Shown here: positions 33,405 to 45,774 of the stretch, piece after piece
Layout of the letters: each line of letters opens with the position of its first letter
Numbering within the stretch: position 1 is the first letter of the stretch
Assembly (NCBI GenBank): GCA_026214975.1
Contig: CM047810.1
Location: 1,984,001 to 2,048,000 of the forward strand
DNA: 64,000 bases
Direction: 5' to 3'
Origin: Gentiana macrophylla
Taxonomy: Eukaryota > Streptophyta > Magnoliopsida > Gentianales > Gentianaceae
Translations under genes and position numbers: made by a program
The notes under the pieces: generated by a model
What the model was told of the DNA's origin: nothing
Database searches by the model: none
Seen by the model: the letters and a program-made list of their open reading frames with translations, nothing else

Positions 33405-35559
33405 ACTACCCCCTACTTAGTGTTTGCTCGCCCTCGAGCAAAAATGAGCGATTCAAAAATAAAGATGGAGTCAACATTGTCATTACACATCTAGTCTTTA
33501 GTATTGAAATGATAAAACACAAGTAATTGATGTAAATGCATAAAACTCGAGCTCTACCTTGTATCGAGAAAAGAATGTGTGTGTGTGTATATAGCTTCTT
33601 TGACATTAATCACCAATGACCAGTTTTGATTATAGACGTGTACATACCAAGATTACACCATAGGCTTATACGTCGTAAACATCTCCACTAATCGAGGTCT
33701 ATCGTCGTCTAGTACGGTCAGGCAGGACTTGCACGGTTATATCGTTTAGGATTAGGTTAGGGCTACGAAAGGATATTTACAATAAAATAGAAAGTAGAAA
33801 GTGCAAGTGAGCTTTACCAAACATCATACACTAAAACCAAAGCTCTTCCCTTCGTAGCACAGAAAATCCAACTCCTCATAAGGAGTCTCGGCGGAATAGT
33901 AAAAACCGTCAACCGAGTCTCAACCTATAATTCATCAAACCTTCCACTTCTCCACATCATTCCACAAGCCGGAGACATACGTCACATCCACGTCTAGTCC
34001 TTACCTAAGCTCGTCAACCAGGAACAAACCGCTACAGAACATAACAACATCCCCTTCTCCGTACTAGATTAGAAGAATTCCCAATCACCAACATCACAAT
34101 AACAAGCAAATCCGAAATATGGACATTTTTTTTCTTTTTTTTTTCATTTTCATTTTCATTTACTTATTTATACACAAACATATATGTATCAAAATATCCG
34201 AACAAAAACGGAGCCAACACACTGTCACACTCTCATACCGGATAACTCGAATAATACAATGTCACAACATCACTCCCATACCACAACACCTCGCAACATC
34301 GTATAAATGTGCGGAAATAAAAGCTCAATTGCAAGGTAGTCATGGATACGTAGACCGAAATAAGGCTAGGGACATCGATTATACGGGTTAGTAACAAAAT
34401 GGTCAGTTCGGGCGGCGGTCTAACCACCCTACAAAAGGCTGAGAGGGGTAACTGTGGATTAACATTAAGGATGGCATTTGGCTCTGATCGGGTCAAAAGA
34501 AATGCCAAAACCGTCATCCCGTACCTAACAACGAAGACCTTTCTATTTCGCCTCTAAGTTACTAATTCTAGGTAACCGGGTCATACGACAACTATAATCG
34601 TTCACTAATCATGGTGATAAATGACGTCGAAGATAACGTGATAGAACTATTCGATTCTCAAAACAAGATCTCAACTCGAATGAAATGCATCTATACAATA
34701 ACTAGATGTTTACCAAAACAATACCGAAGGCTCGATGTGTCAAAACCAATGTCAAAGCCATCAAAATTCTCAGAATCTGACTCGTTTAAACTAAAGGGAT
34801 AACAATCGCTAAGTATAACTCGTTCGACATGAATACGAGACATTTAAGCTAAACTAACCACCCCCTACTTTAAAACGAAACACGAAGGATAAGGGTAGAA
34901 AAGTTAGCTTACAACCGGAAAATGGTGCGAGTACGATCACGTGCCATCCATAAAAATTCCTCCCAGGGTACCTGTGCTAATATCAACAGAAACAACAACT
35001 ACACGAGATACACAGGTATGGAGATAACGAAATGAAACTAGACGGACAACCACGATTCATCAAAAACCAAAAACACCAAACTAACCCCCATAATACACAC
35101 TACACCGGGTTATATCACAACAAAATTTAACCGAAGTTTCAAAATACACACTACATCGGGTTATATCACAACAAAATTTACCCGAATACACACTAAAGAA
35201 ACACAATGACACACTAGGGGAAGAAAAGCGATAAAAATACATTATGAGTTTATAGTCCTCGCCAGACTCTCTACCCCGAACTATATCAAGGATAGTTATA
35301 CCAAAGAGAGCAAACCGTTGCGTCTCCCTACAAAAATCATAGGAATTGAGCACCCTTGAAAATAAAACAATAAAAATATAAGGCTCAATCCCCACCACCA
35401 CGATTTGTTGGATGAGTCCATTGCACAGAACAACAAACTCACTTTCCCCGAACTAAAACATATTCCAACCAATAACGACTCTAGCTCCAATTAGTAACAA
35501 ATAGGCTCAACATCAACAACAAACTCAATAGGGTGCACCACCAAGATATAACAATAGGA
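33405..35559 (-). mobile_element. D internal region 1, non-coding part
   Basis: No protein recognised over 2.1 kb. Includes the polypurine tract, the GCTCGAGGGCGAGCAAACAC word (complement of 33424-33443) common to Athila-like elements at this place, and a pyrimidine run at 34125-34160. A 58-60-bp near-duplicate (ACACACTACACCGGGTTATATC / ACACACTACATCGGGTTATATC) lies at 35094 and 35146. Confidence 0.6.
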
Positions 35560-36108
35560 CTAAATGAAGACGGACGGTGACTCAATAGATACAAGAGTCA
35601 TACCATCCTCGTAGTGTTCCTCCGGGGTGATACCGCTTCGAGTGAAGATAGCATTGACCGTATTAGCTGGCCTAAGATCCCTTCCGAGACCTAGATCATC
35701 ATCATTATCACCAACCGTCGACTCCTCAATAGATACTGCATTCACACCTCTCGGATTTCTAACCGTATTACTTGGCAGGCCACCCGTCGGAATCGATTTC
35801 TGATTCTCGGCCATCTGTCCAACTTGATGTTCCAAGTTCCGTATCGAGGCTTGCATTGAAGTCATTGAATTCCGAATCTCTCTATTATTGTCTCTCATCT
35901 CCTTAGTATTGTCATAAACCATCCTCAATAATTGATCCAAAGTTGGCGGTTGTTGATTATAGTAACTTGGGGCATTATCCCACGCATTCCCGTATGATGT
36001 GGCGTATGGGTTGAACTGATAAAATGGTTGTGTTTGGTAACCCATAGCACCGTAATTGTAATATCCGAATGGATAAGGATAGAATCCGTAATTGTAGGAT
36101 GGATTCAT
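35560..36108 (-). pseudogene. D unit 1 gag-like protein, frameshifted end
   Basis: 182 aa beginning MNPSYNYGFYPYPFGYY, a Tyr/Asn/Pro-rich N-terminus. A heptad-like segment follows (EMRDNNREIRNSMTSMQASI) with VGQMAENQ and GGLPSNTVRNPRGVNAV. This resembles the gag C-terminus of Athila elements (xxQVGQLA...RPxGxLPSNTExNPK). Compared with the copy in unit 2, a 2-nt deletion near 35567 changes the last residues. The ATG is only about 170 bp from the primer-binding site, so gag N-terminus and capsid are absent by structure, not by decay. Confidence 0.75.
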
Positions 36109-36275
36109 TATCTGCAAACAGGGAAATAACACGAACACAATCACGGTATCTAGTCACTACCACTACCAAAGTAAATGGTGTGACACTTCAAAAAAAACAA
36201 ACTATACATAAAAAACAAATATGAAAAACGACCTAATCCTAAGAACTTAACTAAATTACAAGATATCAACCCGAT

Positions 36276-36293
36276 TCCCCGGCAACGGCGCCA
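36276..36293 (-). promoter_or_regulatory. Primer-binding site, D unit 1
   Basis: Element-sense TGGCGCCGTTGCCGGGGA, the Athila-type site (tRNA-Asp by literature on this lineage). Confidence 0.9.
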
Positions 36294-36300
36294 GAAAACT

Positions 36301-37994
36301 TGATCGGCCTTTTCTAAGTGTCCAATCTCACCGGCAGTGTACCGGGTCAACTGTAGCCTAAAATTGGTGAGTCAAGGTCGTATCCCACAGGGAATCTGGT
36401 CGAGTACCAAAGTCGGTCTCGTCCCTAGTTCAGGTCAACACATATATTGAACGTGGTGATTTGTCAGATCACCGGTTCTACAAACTAAAATATACACAAA
36501 ACAAAGATTTTAAACTATATAAAAGAGATAGCCAAGCTATGATCCAATCAACTACTCTCTAACCCTAACTCGTTTCCAGAAGTGTTTCGACAAACTCTAA
36601 TGTTCTCGGCATCGTTGAAGGGTGTCATCTCCTATTTCCGAAACTAAGCGCCAATTTCAACAACCTAGTTTCCTATGTCGAATTCAACAGTCTGCTGACC
36701 GGATTTAACTGACCCGACACGGTCTACGCTCTATGAGACGCTCGTTAACAACGATATAAACCTCACACGCGAAACCGAATCTGAACAACTCAGTCGGTTT
36801 TACACGGTGATTCTAGAACCCCTTTTCCCGTGCCCTCTCGCAAAATACATATATAAAGAAGCCACGTGTGATACGATTATCAAGTCGCGAGTTCAACAAA
36901 CGTCATTAGGCATAAGTTCTAGAACAAAAACAACATCGAGAATCTAACAATCAACACATCAAAACACTTCAATCAACGAGCTAAGGATTCGATTTTGATG
37001 ATTATCACATAACTCGACTATCGGTAAATTAACTACTCATTAAAGTAAGAAAAGATCAAGAAATCATCAATATAAACCACAAGATTCAAGATTCGAAAGC
37101 TGTAAATGTGATTACCGGAAAAGTGAAGATGAAGAACACCTAGAACGGAAACGAAATCCAAGTTGAAATTCAAACAACCGGGTAGCAACGATCTTCGGAT
37201 TACAACTAGTTTAACTAATTTAATCTAAATATTTTCATAAGACCTAATCTAAACTAATAGAAATGGAAAAGTGCAGAGAAATGGCTGAAGAAGATGCTAA
37301 AAAAAGTGTCCACCGATCTAGATCAAATGGGGGTGTATTTATGGTGTTTTTTCAGATTTGGGCTGCTAGGCGGGCGCTTGTATTGACAGGCACCCGCCTG
37401 TCAAAAAATTCCATGAAGAAAACGGTTCAGCAAGTTTCTAAGCCAAAAACCGCATCTTAGGCGAGCGCCTATGGTGACAGGCGGCCGCCTATGGTAACTC
37501 ACCTTCAGAAAAACAGCAATAACTTTGTGTGTAGACCTCCAAATTGAGTGATTCAAAATCCGTTGGAAAGATAATGAAATTGTCTACAACTTTCATGAAG
37601 ATGTCCAGCCCATAAAATGCCTCTAAGGTGGATCAAAATGCAGATAAATGGAAGGTATAGTTGTAGTACCACCGCGTTTTGATCCGTTTGAACGTTTAAG
37701 CTTCGGGCACACGTTCCAATCCTCGTATCTCGCCTTCTGGACATCTCAAACACCTAAGTCCTGTACAAAATCACAAATACCACACATAATCCCTACAGGA
37801 TACTAGGGTGACCGAGAGTATAGTAATTTACACCGAAAAAGACCGAGAATCCCGGACTTTACGTCCTAGGTCCCGAAATGATAACCAAGGTGTAAATACA
37901 TCAAAATACAATCAAATGTCTCAAAAAACATATAAAACGAGGTATAAACGGGGTATAATTATATAGAAAATGATAGCCAATTTGACTCTCATCA
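36301..37994 (-). mobile_element. D array LTR 2 (shared)
   Basis: 1694 bp with TG...CA ends. It serves as 5' LTR of unit 1 and 3' LTR of unit 2. TATA, palindromes and the conserved block are at 37334-37344, 37368-37490 and 37515-37600. Confidence 0.92.
37334..37490 (-). promoter_or_regulatory. TATA and GGCG-type palindromes, D LTR 2
   Basis: Element-sense CCATAAATACAC (complement of 37334-37344) is preceded by AGGCGGGCGC (37368-37377) with a near partner CACCCGCCT, TAGGCGAGCGCCTA (37458-37471) and AGGCGGCCGCCT (37479-37490, perfect). In LTR 1 the set is at 32744-32900, where AGGCGGGCGC and GCGCCCGCCT pair exactly (32778, 32800). In LTR 3 it is at 41937-42089. Confidence 0.7.
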
Positions 37995-40090
37995 ACTACC
38001 CCCTACTTAGTGTTTGCTCGCCCTCGAGCAAAAATGAGCGATTCAAAAATAAAGATGGAGTCAACATTGTCATTACACATCTAGTCTTTAGTATTGAAAT
38101 GATAAAACACAAGTAATTGATGTAAATGCATAAAACTCGAGCTCTACCTTGTATCGAGAAAAGAATGTGTGTGTGTGTGTGTATATAGCTTCTTTGACAT
38201 TAATCACCAATGACCAGTTTTGATTATAGGCGTGTACATACCAGGATTACACCATAGGCTTATACGTCGTAAACATCTCCACTAATCGAGGTCTATCGTC
38301 GTCTAGTACGGTCAGGCAGGACTTGCACGGTTATATCGTTTAGGATTAGGTTAGGGCTACGAAAGGATATTTACAATAAAATAGAAAGTAGAAAGTGCAA
38401 GTGAGCTTTACCAAACATCATACACTAAAACCAAAGCTCTTCCCTTCGTAGCACGGAAAATCCAACTCCTCATAAGGAGTCTCGGCGGAATAGTAAAAAC
38501 CGTCAACCGAGTCTCAACCTATAATTCATCAAACCTTCCACTTCTCCACATCATTCCACAAGCCGGAGACATACGTCACATCCAGGTCTAGTCCTTACCT
38601 AAGCTCGTCAACCAGGAACAAACCGCTACAGAACATAACAACATCCCCTTCTCCGTACTAGATTAGAAGAATTCCCAATCACCAACATCACAATAACAAG
38701 CAAATCCGAAATATGGACTTTTTTTTTCTTTTTTTTTTTCATTTTCATTTTCATTTACTTATTTATACACAAACATATATGTATCAAAATATCCGAACAA
38801 AAACGGAGCCAACACACTGTCACACTCTCATACCGGATAACTCGAATAATACAATGTCACAACATCACTCCCATACCACAACACCTCGCAACATCGTATA
38901 AATGTGCGGAAATAAAAGCTCAATTGCAAGGTAGTCATGGATACGTAGACCGAAATAAGGCTAGGGACATCGATTATACGGGTTAGTAACTAAATGGTCG
39001 GGCTCAAGGCGGCGGTCTAAACCACCCTACAAAAGGCTGAGAGGGGTAACTGTGGATTAACATTAAGGATGGCATTTGTCTCTGATCGGGTCAAAAGAAA
39101 TGCCAAAACCGTCATCCCGTACCTAACAACGAAGACCTTTCTATTTCGCCTCGAAGTTACTAATTCTAGGTAACCGGGTCATACGACAACTATAATCGTT
39201 CACTAATCATGGTGATAAATGACGTCGAAGATAACGTGATAGAACTATTCGATTCTCAATACAAGATCTCAACTCGAATGAAATGCATCTATACAATAAC
39301 TAGATGTTTACCAAAACAATACCGAAGGCTCGATGTGTCAAAACCAATGTCAAAGCCATCAAAATTCTCAGAATCTGACTCGTTTAAACTAAAGGCATAA
39401 CAATCGCTAAGTATAACTCGTTCGACATGAATACGAGACATTTAAGCTAAACTAACCACCCCTACTTTAAAACGAAACACGAAGGATAAGGGTAGAAAAG
39501 TTAGCTTACAACCGGAAAATGGTGCGAGTACGATCACGTGCCATCCATAGAAAGTCCTCCCAGGGTACCTGTGCTAATATCAACAGAAACAACAACTACA
39601 CTAGATACACAGGTATGGAGATAACGAAATGAAACTAGACGGACAACCACGATTCATCAAAAACCAAAAACACCAAACTAACCCCCATAATACACACTAC
39701 ACCGGGTTATATCACAACAAAATTTACCCGAAGTTTCAAAATACACACTACATCGGGTTATATCACAACAAAATTTACCCGAATACACACTAAAGAAACA
39801 CAATGACACACTAGGGGAAGAAAAGCGATAAAAATACATTATGAGTTTATAGTCCTCAGTTAGACTCTCTACCCCGAACTATATCAAGGATAGTTATACC
39901 AAAGGAGAGCAAACCGTTGCGTCTCCCTACAAAAATCATAGGAATTGAGCACCCCTTGAAAATAAAACAATAAAAATATAAGGCTCAATCCCCACCACCA
40001 CGATTTGTTGGATGAGTCCATTGCACAGAACAACAAACTCACTTTCCCCGAACTAAAACATATTCCAACCAATAACGACTCTAGCTCCAA
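37995..40090 (-). mobile_element. D internal region 2, non-coding part
   Basis: Near-identical to 33405-35559, including the pyrimidine run and the doubled CGGGTTATATC segment (near 39700 and 39755). No protein recognised. Confidence 0.65.
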
Positions 40091-40711
40091 TTAGTAACAA
40101 ATAGGCTCAACATCAACAACAAACTCAATAGGGTGCACCACCGAAGATATAACAATAGGGCTAAATGAAGACGGAACAGGTGACTCAATAGATACAAGAG
40201 TCATACCATCCTCGTAGTGTTCCTCCGGGGTGATACTGCTTCGAGTGAAGATAGCATTGACCGTATTAGCTGGCCTAAGATCCCATCCGAGACCTAGATC
40301 ATCATCATTATCACCAACCGTCGACTCCTCAATAGATACTGCATTCACACCTCTCGGATTTCTAACCGTATTACTTGGCAGGCCACCCGTCGGAATCGAT
40401 TTCTGATTCTCGGCCATCTGTCCAACTTGATGTTCCAAGTTCCGTATCGAGGCTTGCATTGAAGTCATTGAATTCCGAATCTCTCTATTATTGTCTCTCA
40501 TCTCCTTAGCATTGTCATAAACCATCCTCAATAATTGATCCAAAGTTGGCGGTTGTTGATTATAGTAACTTGGGGCATTATCCCACGCATTCCCGTATGA
40601 TGTGGCGTATGGGTTGAACTGATAAAATGGTTGTGTTTGGTAACCCATAGCACCGTAATTGTAATATCCGAATGGATAAGGATAGAATCCGTAATTGTAG
40701 GATGGATTCAT
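40091..40711 (-). CDS. D unit 2 gag-like protein
   Basis: 206 aa, the longer and probably original form of the protein also seen in unit 1. It has a MNPSYNYGFYPYPFGYY start, a coiled-coil-like EMRDNNREIRNSMTSMQAS segment and the VGQMAENQ / GGLPSNTVRNPRGVNAV gag C-terminal block. A Pro/Ser/Val-rich tail ends VDVEPICY. It lacks capsid and zinc-knuckle regions. It may help a non-autonomous RNA join particles made by other Athila elements; that role is inference. Open over its whole length. Confidence 0.6.
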   Translation of the reverse strand: MNPSYNYGFYPYPFGYYNYGAMGYQTQPFYQFNPYATSYGNAWDNAPSYYNQQPPTLDQLLRMVYDNAKEMRDNNREIRNSMTSMQASIRNLEHQVGQMAENQKSIPTGGLPSNTVRNPRGVNAVSIEESTVGDNDDDLGLGWDLRPANTVNAIFTRSSITPEEHYEDGMTLVSIESPVPSSFSPIVISSVVHPIEFVVDVEPICY

Positions 40712-40879
40712 TATCTGCAAAAAGGGAAATAACACGAACACAATCACGGTATCTAGTCACTACCACTACCGAAGTAAATGGTGTGACACTTCAAAAAAAA
40801 CAAACTATACATAAAAAAACAAATATGAAAAACGACCTAATCCTAAGAACTTAACTAAATTACAAGATATCAACCCGAT

Positions 40880-40897
40880 TCCCCGGCAACGGCGCCA
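40880..40897 (-). promoter_or_regulatory. Primer-binding site, D unit 2
   Basis: Element-sense TGGCGCCGTTGCCGGGGA, 7 bp inside the LTR end at 40905. Confidence 0.9.
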
Positions 40898-40904
40898 GAA
40901 AACT

Positions 40905-42596
40905 TGATCGGCCTTTTCTAAGTGTCCAATCTCACCGGCAGTGTACCGGGTCAACTGTAGCCTAAAATTGGTGAGTCAAGGTCGTATCCCACAGGAATCA
41001 GTCGAGTACCAAAGTCGGTCTCTGGCCCCTAGTTCAGTCAACACATATATTGAACGTGGTGATTTGTCGATCACCGGGTTCTACAAACTAAAATATACAC
41101 AAAACAAAGATTTTAAACTATATAAAAGAGATAGCCGAGCTATGATCCAATCAACTACTCTCTAACCCTAACTCGTTTCCAGAAGTGTTTCGACAAACTC
41201 TAATGTTCTCGGCATCGTTGAAGGGTGTCATCTCCTATTTCCGAAACTAAGCGCCAATTTCAACAACCTAGTTTCCTATGTCGAATTCAACAGTCTGCTG
41301 ACCGGATTTAACTGACCCGACACGGTCTACGCTCTATGAGACGCTCGTTAAGAACGATATAAACCTCACACGCGAAACCGAATCTGAACAACTCAGTCGG
41401 TTTTACACGGTGATTCTAGAACCCCTTTTCCCGTGCCCTCTCGCAAAATACATATATAGAGAAGCCACGTGTGATACGATTATCAAGTCGCGAGTTCAAC
41501 AAACGTCATTAGGCATAAGTTCTAGAACAAAAACAACATCGAGAATCTAACAATCAACACATCAAAACACTTCAATCAACGAGCTAAGGATTCGATTTCG
41601 ATGATTATCACATAACTCGACTATCGGTAAATTAACTACTCATTAAAGTAAGAAAAGATCAAGAAATCATCAATATAAACCACAAGATTCACGATTCAAA
41701 AGCTGTAAATGTGATTACCGGAAAAGTGAAGATGAAGAACACCGAGGACGGAAACGAAATCCAAGTTGAAATTCAAACAACCGGGTAGAAACGATCTTCG
41801 GATTACAGCTAGTTTAACTAATTTAATCTAAATATTTACATAAGACCTAATCTAAACTAAAAGAAATGGAAAAGTGCAGAGAAATGGCTGAAGAAGATAC
41901 TAAAAAAAAGTGTCCACCGATCTAGATCAAATGGGGGTGTATTTATGGTGTTTTTTCAGATCTGGGCTGCTAGGCGGGCGCTAGTATTGACAGCGCCGTC
42001 ACAAAAAAAATTCCATGAAAGCGGTTCAACAAGTTTCTAAGCCAAAAACCGCATCTTAGGCGAGCGCCTATGGTGACAGGCGGCCGCCTATGGTGACTCA
42101 CCTTCAGAAAAACAGCCATAACTTTGTGTGTAGACCTCCAAATTGAGTGATTCAAGATCCGTTGGAAAGCTAATGAAATTGTCTACAACTTTCATGAAGA
42201 TATCCAGCCCAGAAAATTCCTCTAAGGTGGATCAAAATTCAGATCAATGGAAGGTATAGTTGTAGTACCACCGCGTTTTGATCCGTTTGAACGTTTAAGC
42301 TTCGGGCGCACGTTCCAATCCTCGTATCTCGCCTTCCGGACATCTCAAACACCTAATTCCTGTACAAAATCACAACAAATACCACACATAATCCCTACAG
42401 GATACTAGGGTGACCGAGAGTATAGTAATTTACACCGAAAAAGACCGAGAATCCCGGACTTTATGTCCTAGGTCCCGAAATAATAACCAAGGTGTAAATA
42501 CATCAAAATACAACCAAATGTCTCAGAAAACATATAAAACGAGGTATAAACGGGGTATAATTACATAGAAAATGATAGCCAATTTGACTCTCATCA
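40905..42596 (-). mobile_element. D array LTR 3 (5' LTR of unit 2)
   Basis: 1692 bp, outer right LTR of the array. After CTCATCA at 42596 the element F LTR begins with ACAACGTTATT. In the intact F LTR this follows TCAAGT (63003), so the array lies at that point of F. Confidence 0.9.
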
Positions 42597-43687
42597 ACAA
42601 CGTTATTAAACTAAAAATAGATTAAAGGGCGGTCTACGACCAACTATAACGTAGAGATGAAGGTTGACACGATAGAAAACGCAAAGACTAACAATACGAC
42701 ACAAGACACTAAACACTTATTTTTATGGTTTTATAAGACTCTAACAAACGGTATTGATTACGCTAGTAGTAATTACTCCCCCATATATGTATATCTAAAC
42801 CGAGACAGAAAAGACATTAAGATTGATTATATTCTGGCTACGGGAGTCACCCCCTAAACTGGATCTAATTCGTGAACGGATAGAAGATCTTTATGCTTAA
42901 TTACGAATCCTTCCTTGGACAAGATAGAACATCATATAACAAGCATGCTATACCAAACTAGGGATGCCGATCTAAAATCGTCACCTCGTCTAGGCAACCA
43001 CCGTGGACGGGTTGGCACACCTCCTAAACGATCGGCTAACTTATGTCCTATTTAACATGGCAATTTTCACAATATATCATATTAATTTACGAGAACGATG
43101 CAACAAATTGGCCAGATCTATTACATGTGTATATGAAAAACAGAAAGCAGGACGTAGCCGAAGTCTTTCACAGAAAATTACTAGAATCTTGATGGCTAGA
43201 TCAAACCATATAGACCATGGTAGATCTAGACCGGTGACTTTAGAATTTGCTCGTAAAACGCCTTCGTACGGCTTAGATCTACATGAATATGGGTTTGTTA
43301 ATTAACTACATCACGAAATCAATACACAAACGACTACTCCATAACGAAATAAAATAGATCTACGAATAAAAATGACATATTTGGATAGGCATTACCCTCG
43401 TAGACGGAAGGTCCTCCGATCCTTCAATGCAATCTCTAATCGATGAATCCATCGCCTCCGTGATGAAGAAACATAATATAAAATAAGAAGAACTATATTG
43501 ATAAACTAAAAGTACTGTAGTATTGTGTTTCTAGAGTCGTGCCTAATAAAATTCGTGGTTGCTCCTTTATATAGAGACTTAGACCGACTTAAAGATATAT
43601 TTGAAAACCCTAAAAAGCGTAGAGATAACTCCCATCCGATCTCCCAGATTTTCCGACCTCGCCCACAGCGAGCTGATGACTCGCTGC
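42597..43687 (-). mobile_element. Element F 3' LTR, first part
   Basis: Matches 63004-64000 of the F 5' LTR almost exactly and continues beyond what the window shows of that copy. The first about 125 bp of the LTR are missing to the left. TATA (element-sense CTCTATATAAAG) lies at 43566-43577. It is interrupted at GCTGC (43683-43687) by element E and resumes at 53344. Confidence 0.9.
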
Positions 43688-44339
43688 TGATGGAGGTCAA
43701 GTTAAATTATTAACTCGATGCCTACTAACACACTAGCAAGAGAACTAGGTTCAATTGTAGTATAGTCAGATAGAGTCGAGGTCGATCCCACAGAGACTCG
43801 GCACAAATAAAACACAACTTTATCCTTTTAGAACTAAATTGAAAGGGCGGTCTACGACCAACTAAATGCAGTAAATAAAATAGTGACAACCACAAGACAC
43901 AAAAGACCACAAAGACAAACTAAAGACTACTGAAACACGGATAATACGGTTGATATTATCTAAACAAATAGTATTGATTAATCTAGTAGATTATAACTCC
44001 CCCATGTGGATTAGGATAATAACGAGACAAAACAAACGTTAAAGATTTATTATTATGACTACGGGAGTCATCCCCTAAGGTAGATTTAGCTCCAATTAGG
44101 CCCTCTAAATCATCGTGCCTCCATTACGTGACTTCGCTTTTTAATGCCTCCATCTCATATAACTTCTGACACAATTACGAGACTAGGTATGCCGGTATAA
44201 ACCGTAACCTCATCTAAGCAACATTCGATTTAAGGTAATAATTGAATATAAACACGTGATTAAATATGAAATATATATAATTAACTCCGATTTAAGGTTA
44301 TAATTGATGACATAAATAGGTATATTTTAACTGCCATCA
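43688..44339 (-). mobile_element. 3' LTR of E, internally deleted
   Basis: 652 bp against 1599 bp for the 5' LTR. Sequence jumps from CATCTAAGCAACATTC (matching 52275) to the segment matching about 53240. The deleted part carried the TATA region and palindromes. Confidence 0.9.
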
Positions 44340-45774
44340 AAATGCCCCCCACTTAAACTTTGCTTCGTCCCGAACAAAGCATCAACAAGTTATTCCCCAA
44401 GACAACATTTTCTGTGGTCAACTCATACTTACACAAGAAACCCGAGTCAACTCATACCAGTCATGCTCATAAGATAAGCATTATTCACTACTCGTTATGA
44501 ATCGAAGTGATTGTGTGCATGTGCATTGGTTTTATATAAATGTAGCAAGATTAGAGCTTATGCAGACTTCATATCTAAATTCACCAACATCAGCATTCAT
44601 ACTTCTTATGCCTCGCAATGGTTAAAGCACTAGAACAATAAGCAAGAGCGTATCTATAGGGTTTTTGGACTTGGAGACCGAGTACTACTCAAAGCCTCTA
44701 AAAATTCGAAATTTTTTCAATTTTGCATATTTGTCGAATACTACTAATCTCAAGGAAGAAAACCTTATAGAGTATCCCCCTATCTTAGATTAAGCATAGC
44801 ATCGAATATTACCACAAGCGCGGGGCTACTTTGGTAATGTTACTACAAGCCCAGTGTTTTAATGCATTGTCAAAACACAGGTACGTCCCAAGCTTATTAC
44901 TCCGCTTTTGTTGGCTAGAAGATCAGAATACATCAGTCGACAAATGTCGACACTAGGTCCTCATAACCAATTATCTACGCAATGTACACATACTTCTTTC
45001 AACTATTATAACTCATGCGTTACCAAACGATTCACAATTTGAGTAATTTGAACAATACCTAACTACTTGCAATTGTTGGCATGAATATCCTTAAGTTTAC
45101 TAACAATTTATCGCAAAAGTATAATATGACCACGTACTCACGCAACTTGGTTCATTTCTTATCAATTCTAAGTATAAGAACTTCACAAGTTTAAGGGTAC
45201 GAGTTAAACAACTTGGCATTTATCCATAAAAATTTTTAAATTTGGCTCAGTATTCCGTTCCCCTTGACTTTTTCAACATATAGCACAATATATAGCTAAG
45301 TCCCCTGCCCCCCACTTAAACATGGCATTGTCCTCAATGACAAAAATAAATCAGAGTTCAAGATGAAAGACTTAGCTCTGGAAACGGCTCCCAAGTAAAG
45401 GAACATTATCGGAGTAATCATCGGCACAGCGTGGAGAGACAGTCACATCCTGTATAAACAAACAAGCTCCACGAAATCGTCAAATACCATGTCTATGGAA
45501 GTTATAAAATATCGTGGCAGTAATTAGATATAGATATCTAAAAATAGTTTAAGCCACTTTATTTTATACTGCCATGGACAAGACCAAAAGGGATTTAAAC
45601 CTAAATAGAAAACTCACATGACGGCCACCAAGGAAAAAACCTCGTTTATTCCGAACTTAGACTCGGAACATGGCGAGATGAAAAAAACCGTGATAGGCGC
45701 ATGCTACTTTATTAAAACGAAAAAGATAGTTATAAGTAGTAGTTCTAAGTTTATAGTCGTTAGCTCGACTCAGC
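44340..45774 (-). mobile_element. E post-integrase region
   Basis: No protein recognised. Holds the polypurine tract AAGTGGGGGGCATTT and the TGTTTTGACAATGCATTAAA / AGCGCGGGGCTA words also found in element F (54180-54260). The env-like gene of some Athila elements is absent. Confidence 0.6.

Larger units (their letters stand above)
32166..42596 (-). mobile_element. Tandem Athila-type array D: LTR-int-LTR-int-LTR
   Basis: Three LTRs (32166-33404 truncated, 36301-37994, 40905-42596) alternate with two internal regions (33405-36300, 37995-40904). All are in the same orientation and differ by rare substitutions and small indels. Each internal region has a primer-binding site at its right end, a polypurine tract at its left end and one gag-like ORF; no pol. 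The units therefore depend on proteins of others. The shared middle LTR is the mark of unequal LTR recombination between two copies. The array sits in the 3' LTR of element F, seen at 42597. Confidence 0.92.

Noticed and set aside
36276..36293. tRNA gene at the TCCCCGGCAACGGCGCCA words
   Set aside because: Only the 18 nt complementary to a tRNA 3' end are present, next to an LTR, with no cloverleaf around them; they are primer-binding sites.
42657..43305. Small plus-strand ORFs duplicated at 63411-63710
   Set aside because: They lie in the F LTR, are repeated only because the LTR is, and carry frameshifts between the copies.
44340..45774. Env-like gene after integrase in E, F, D or A
   Set aside because: No frame longer than about 70 aa and no membrane or signal pattern that is shared between E and F.
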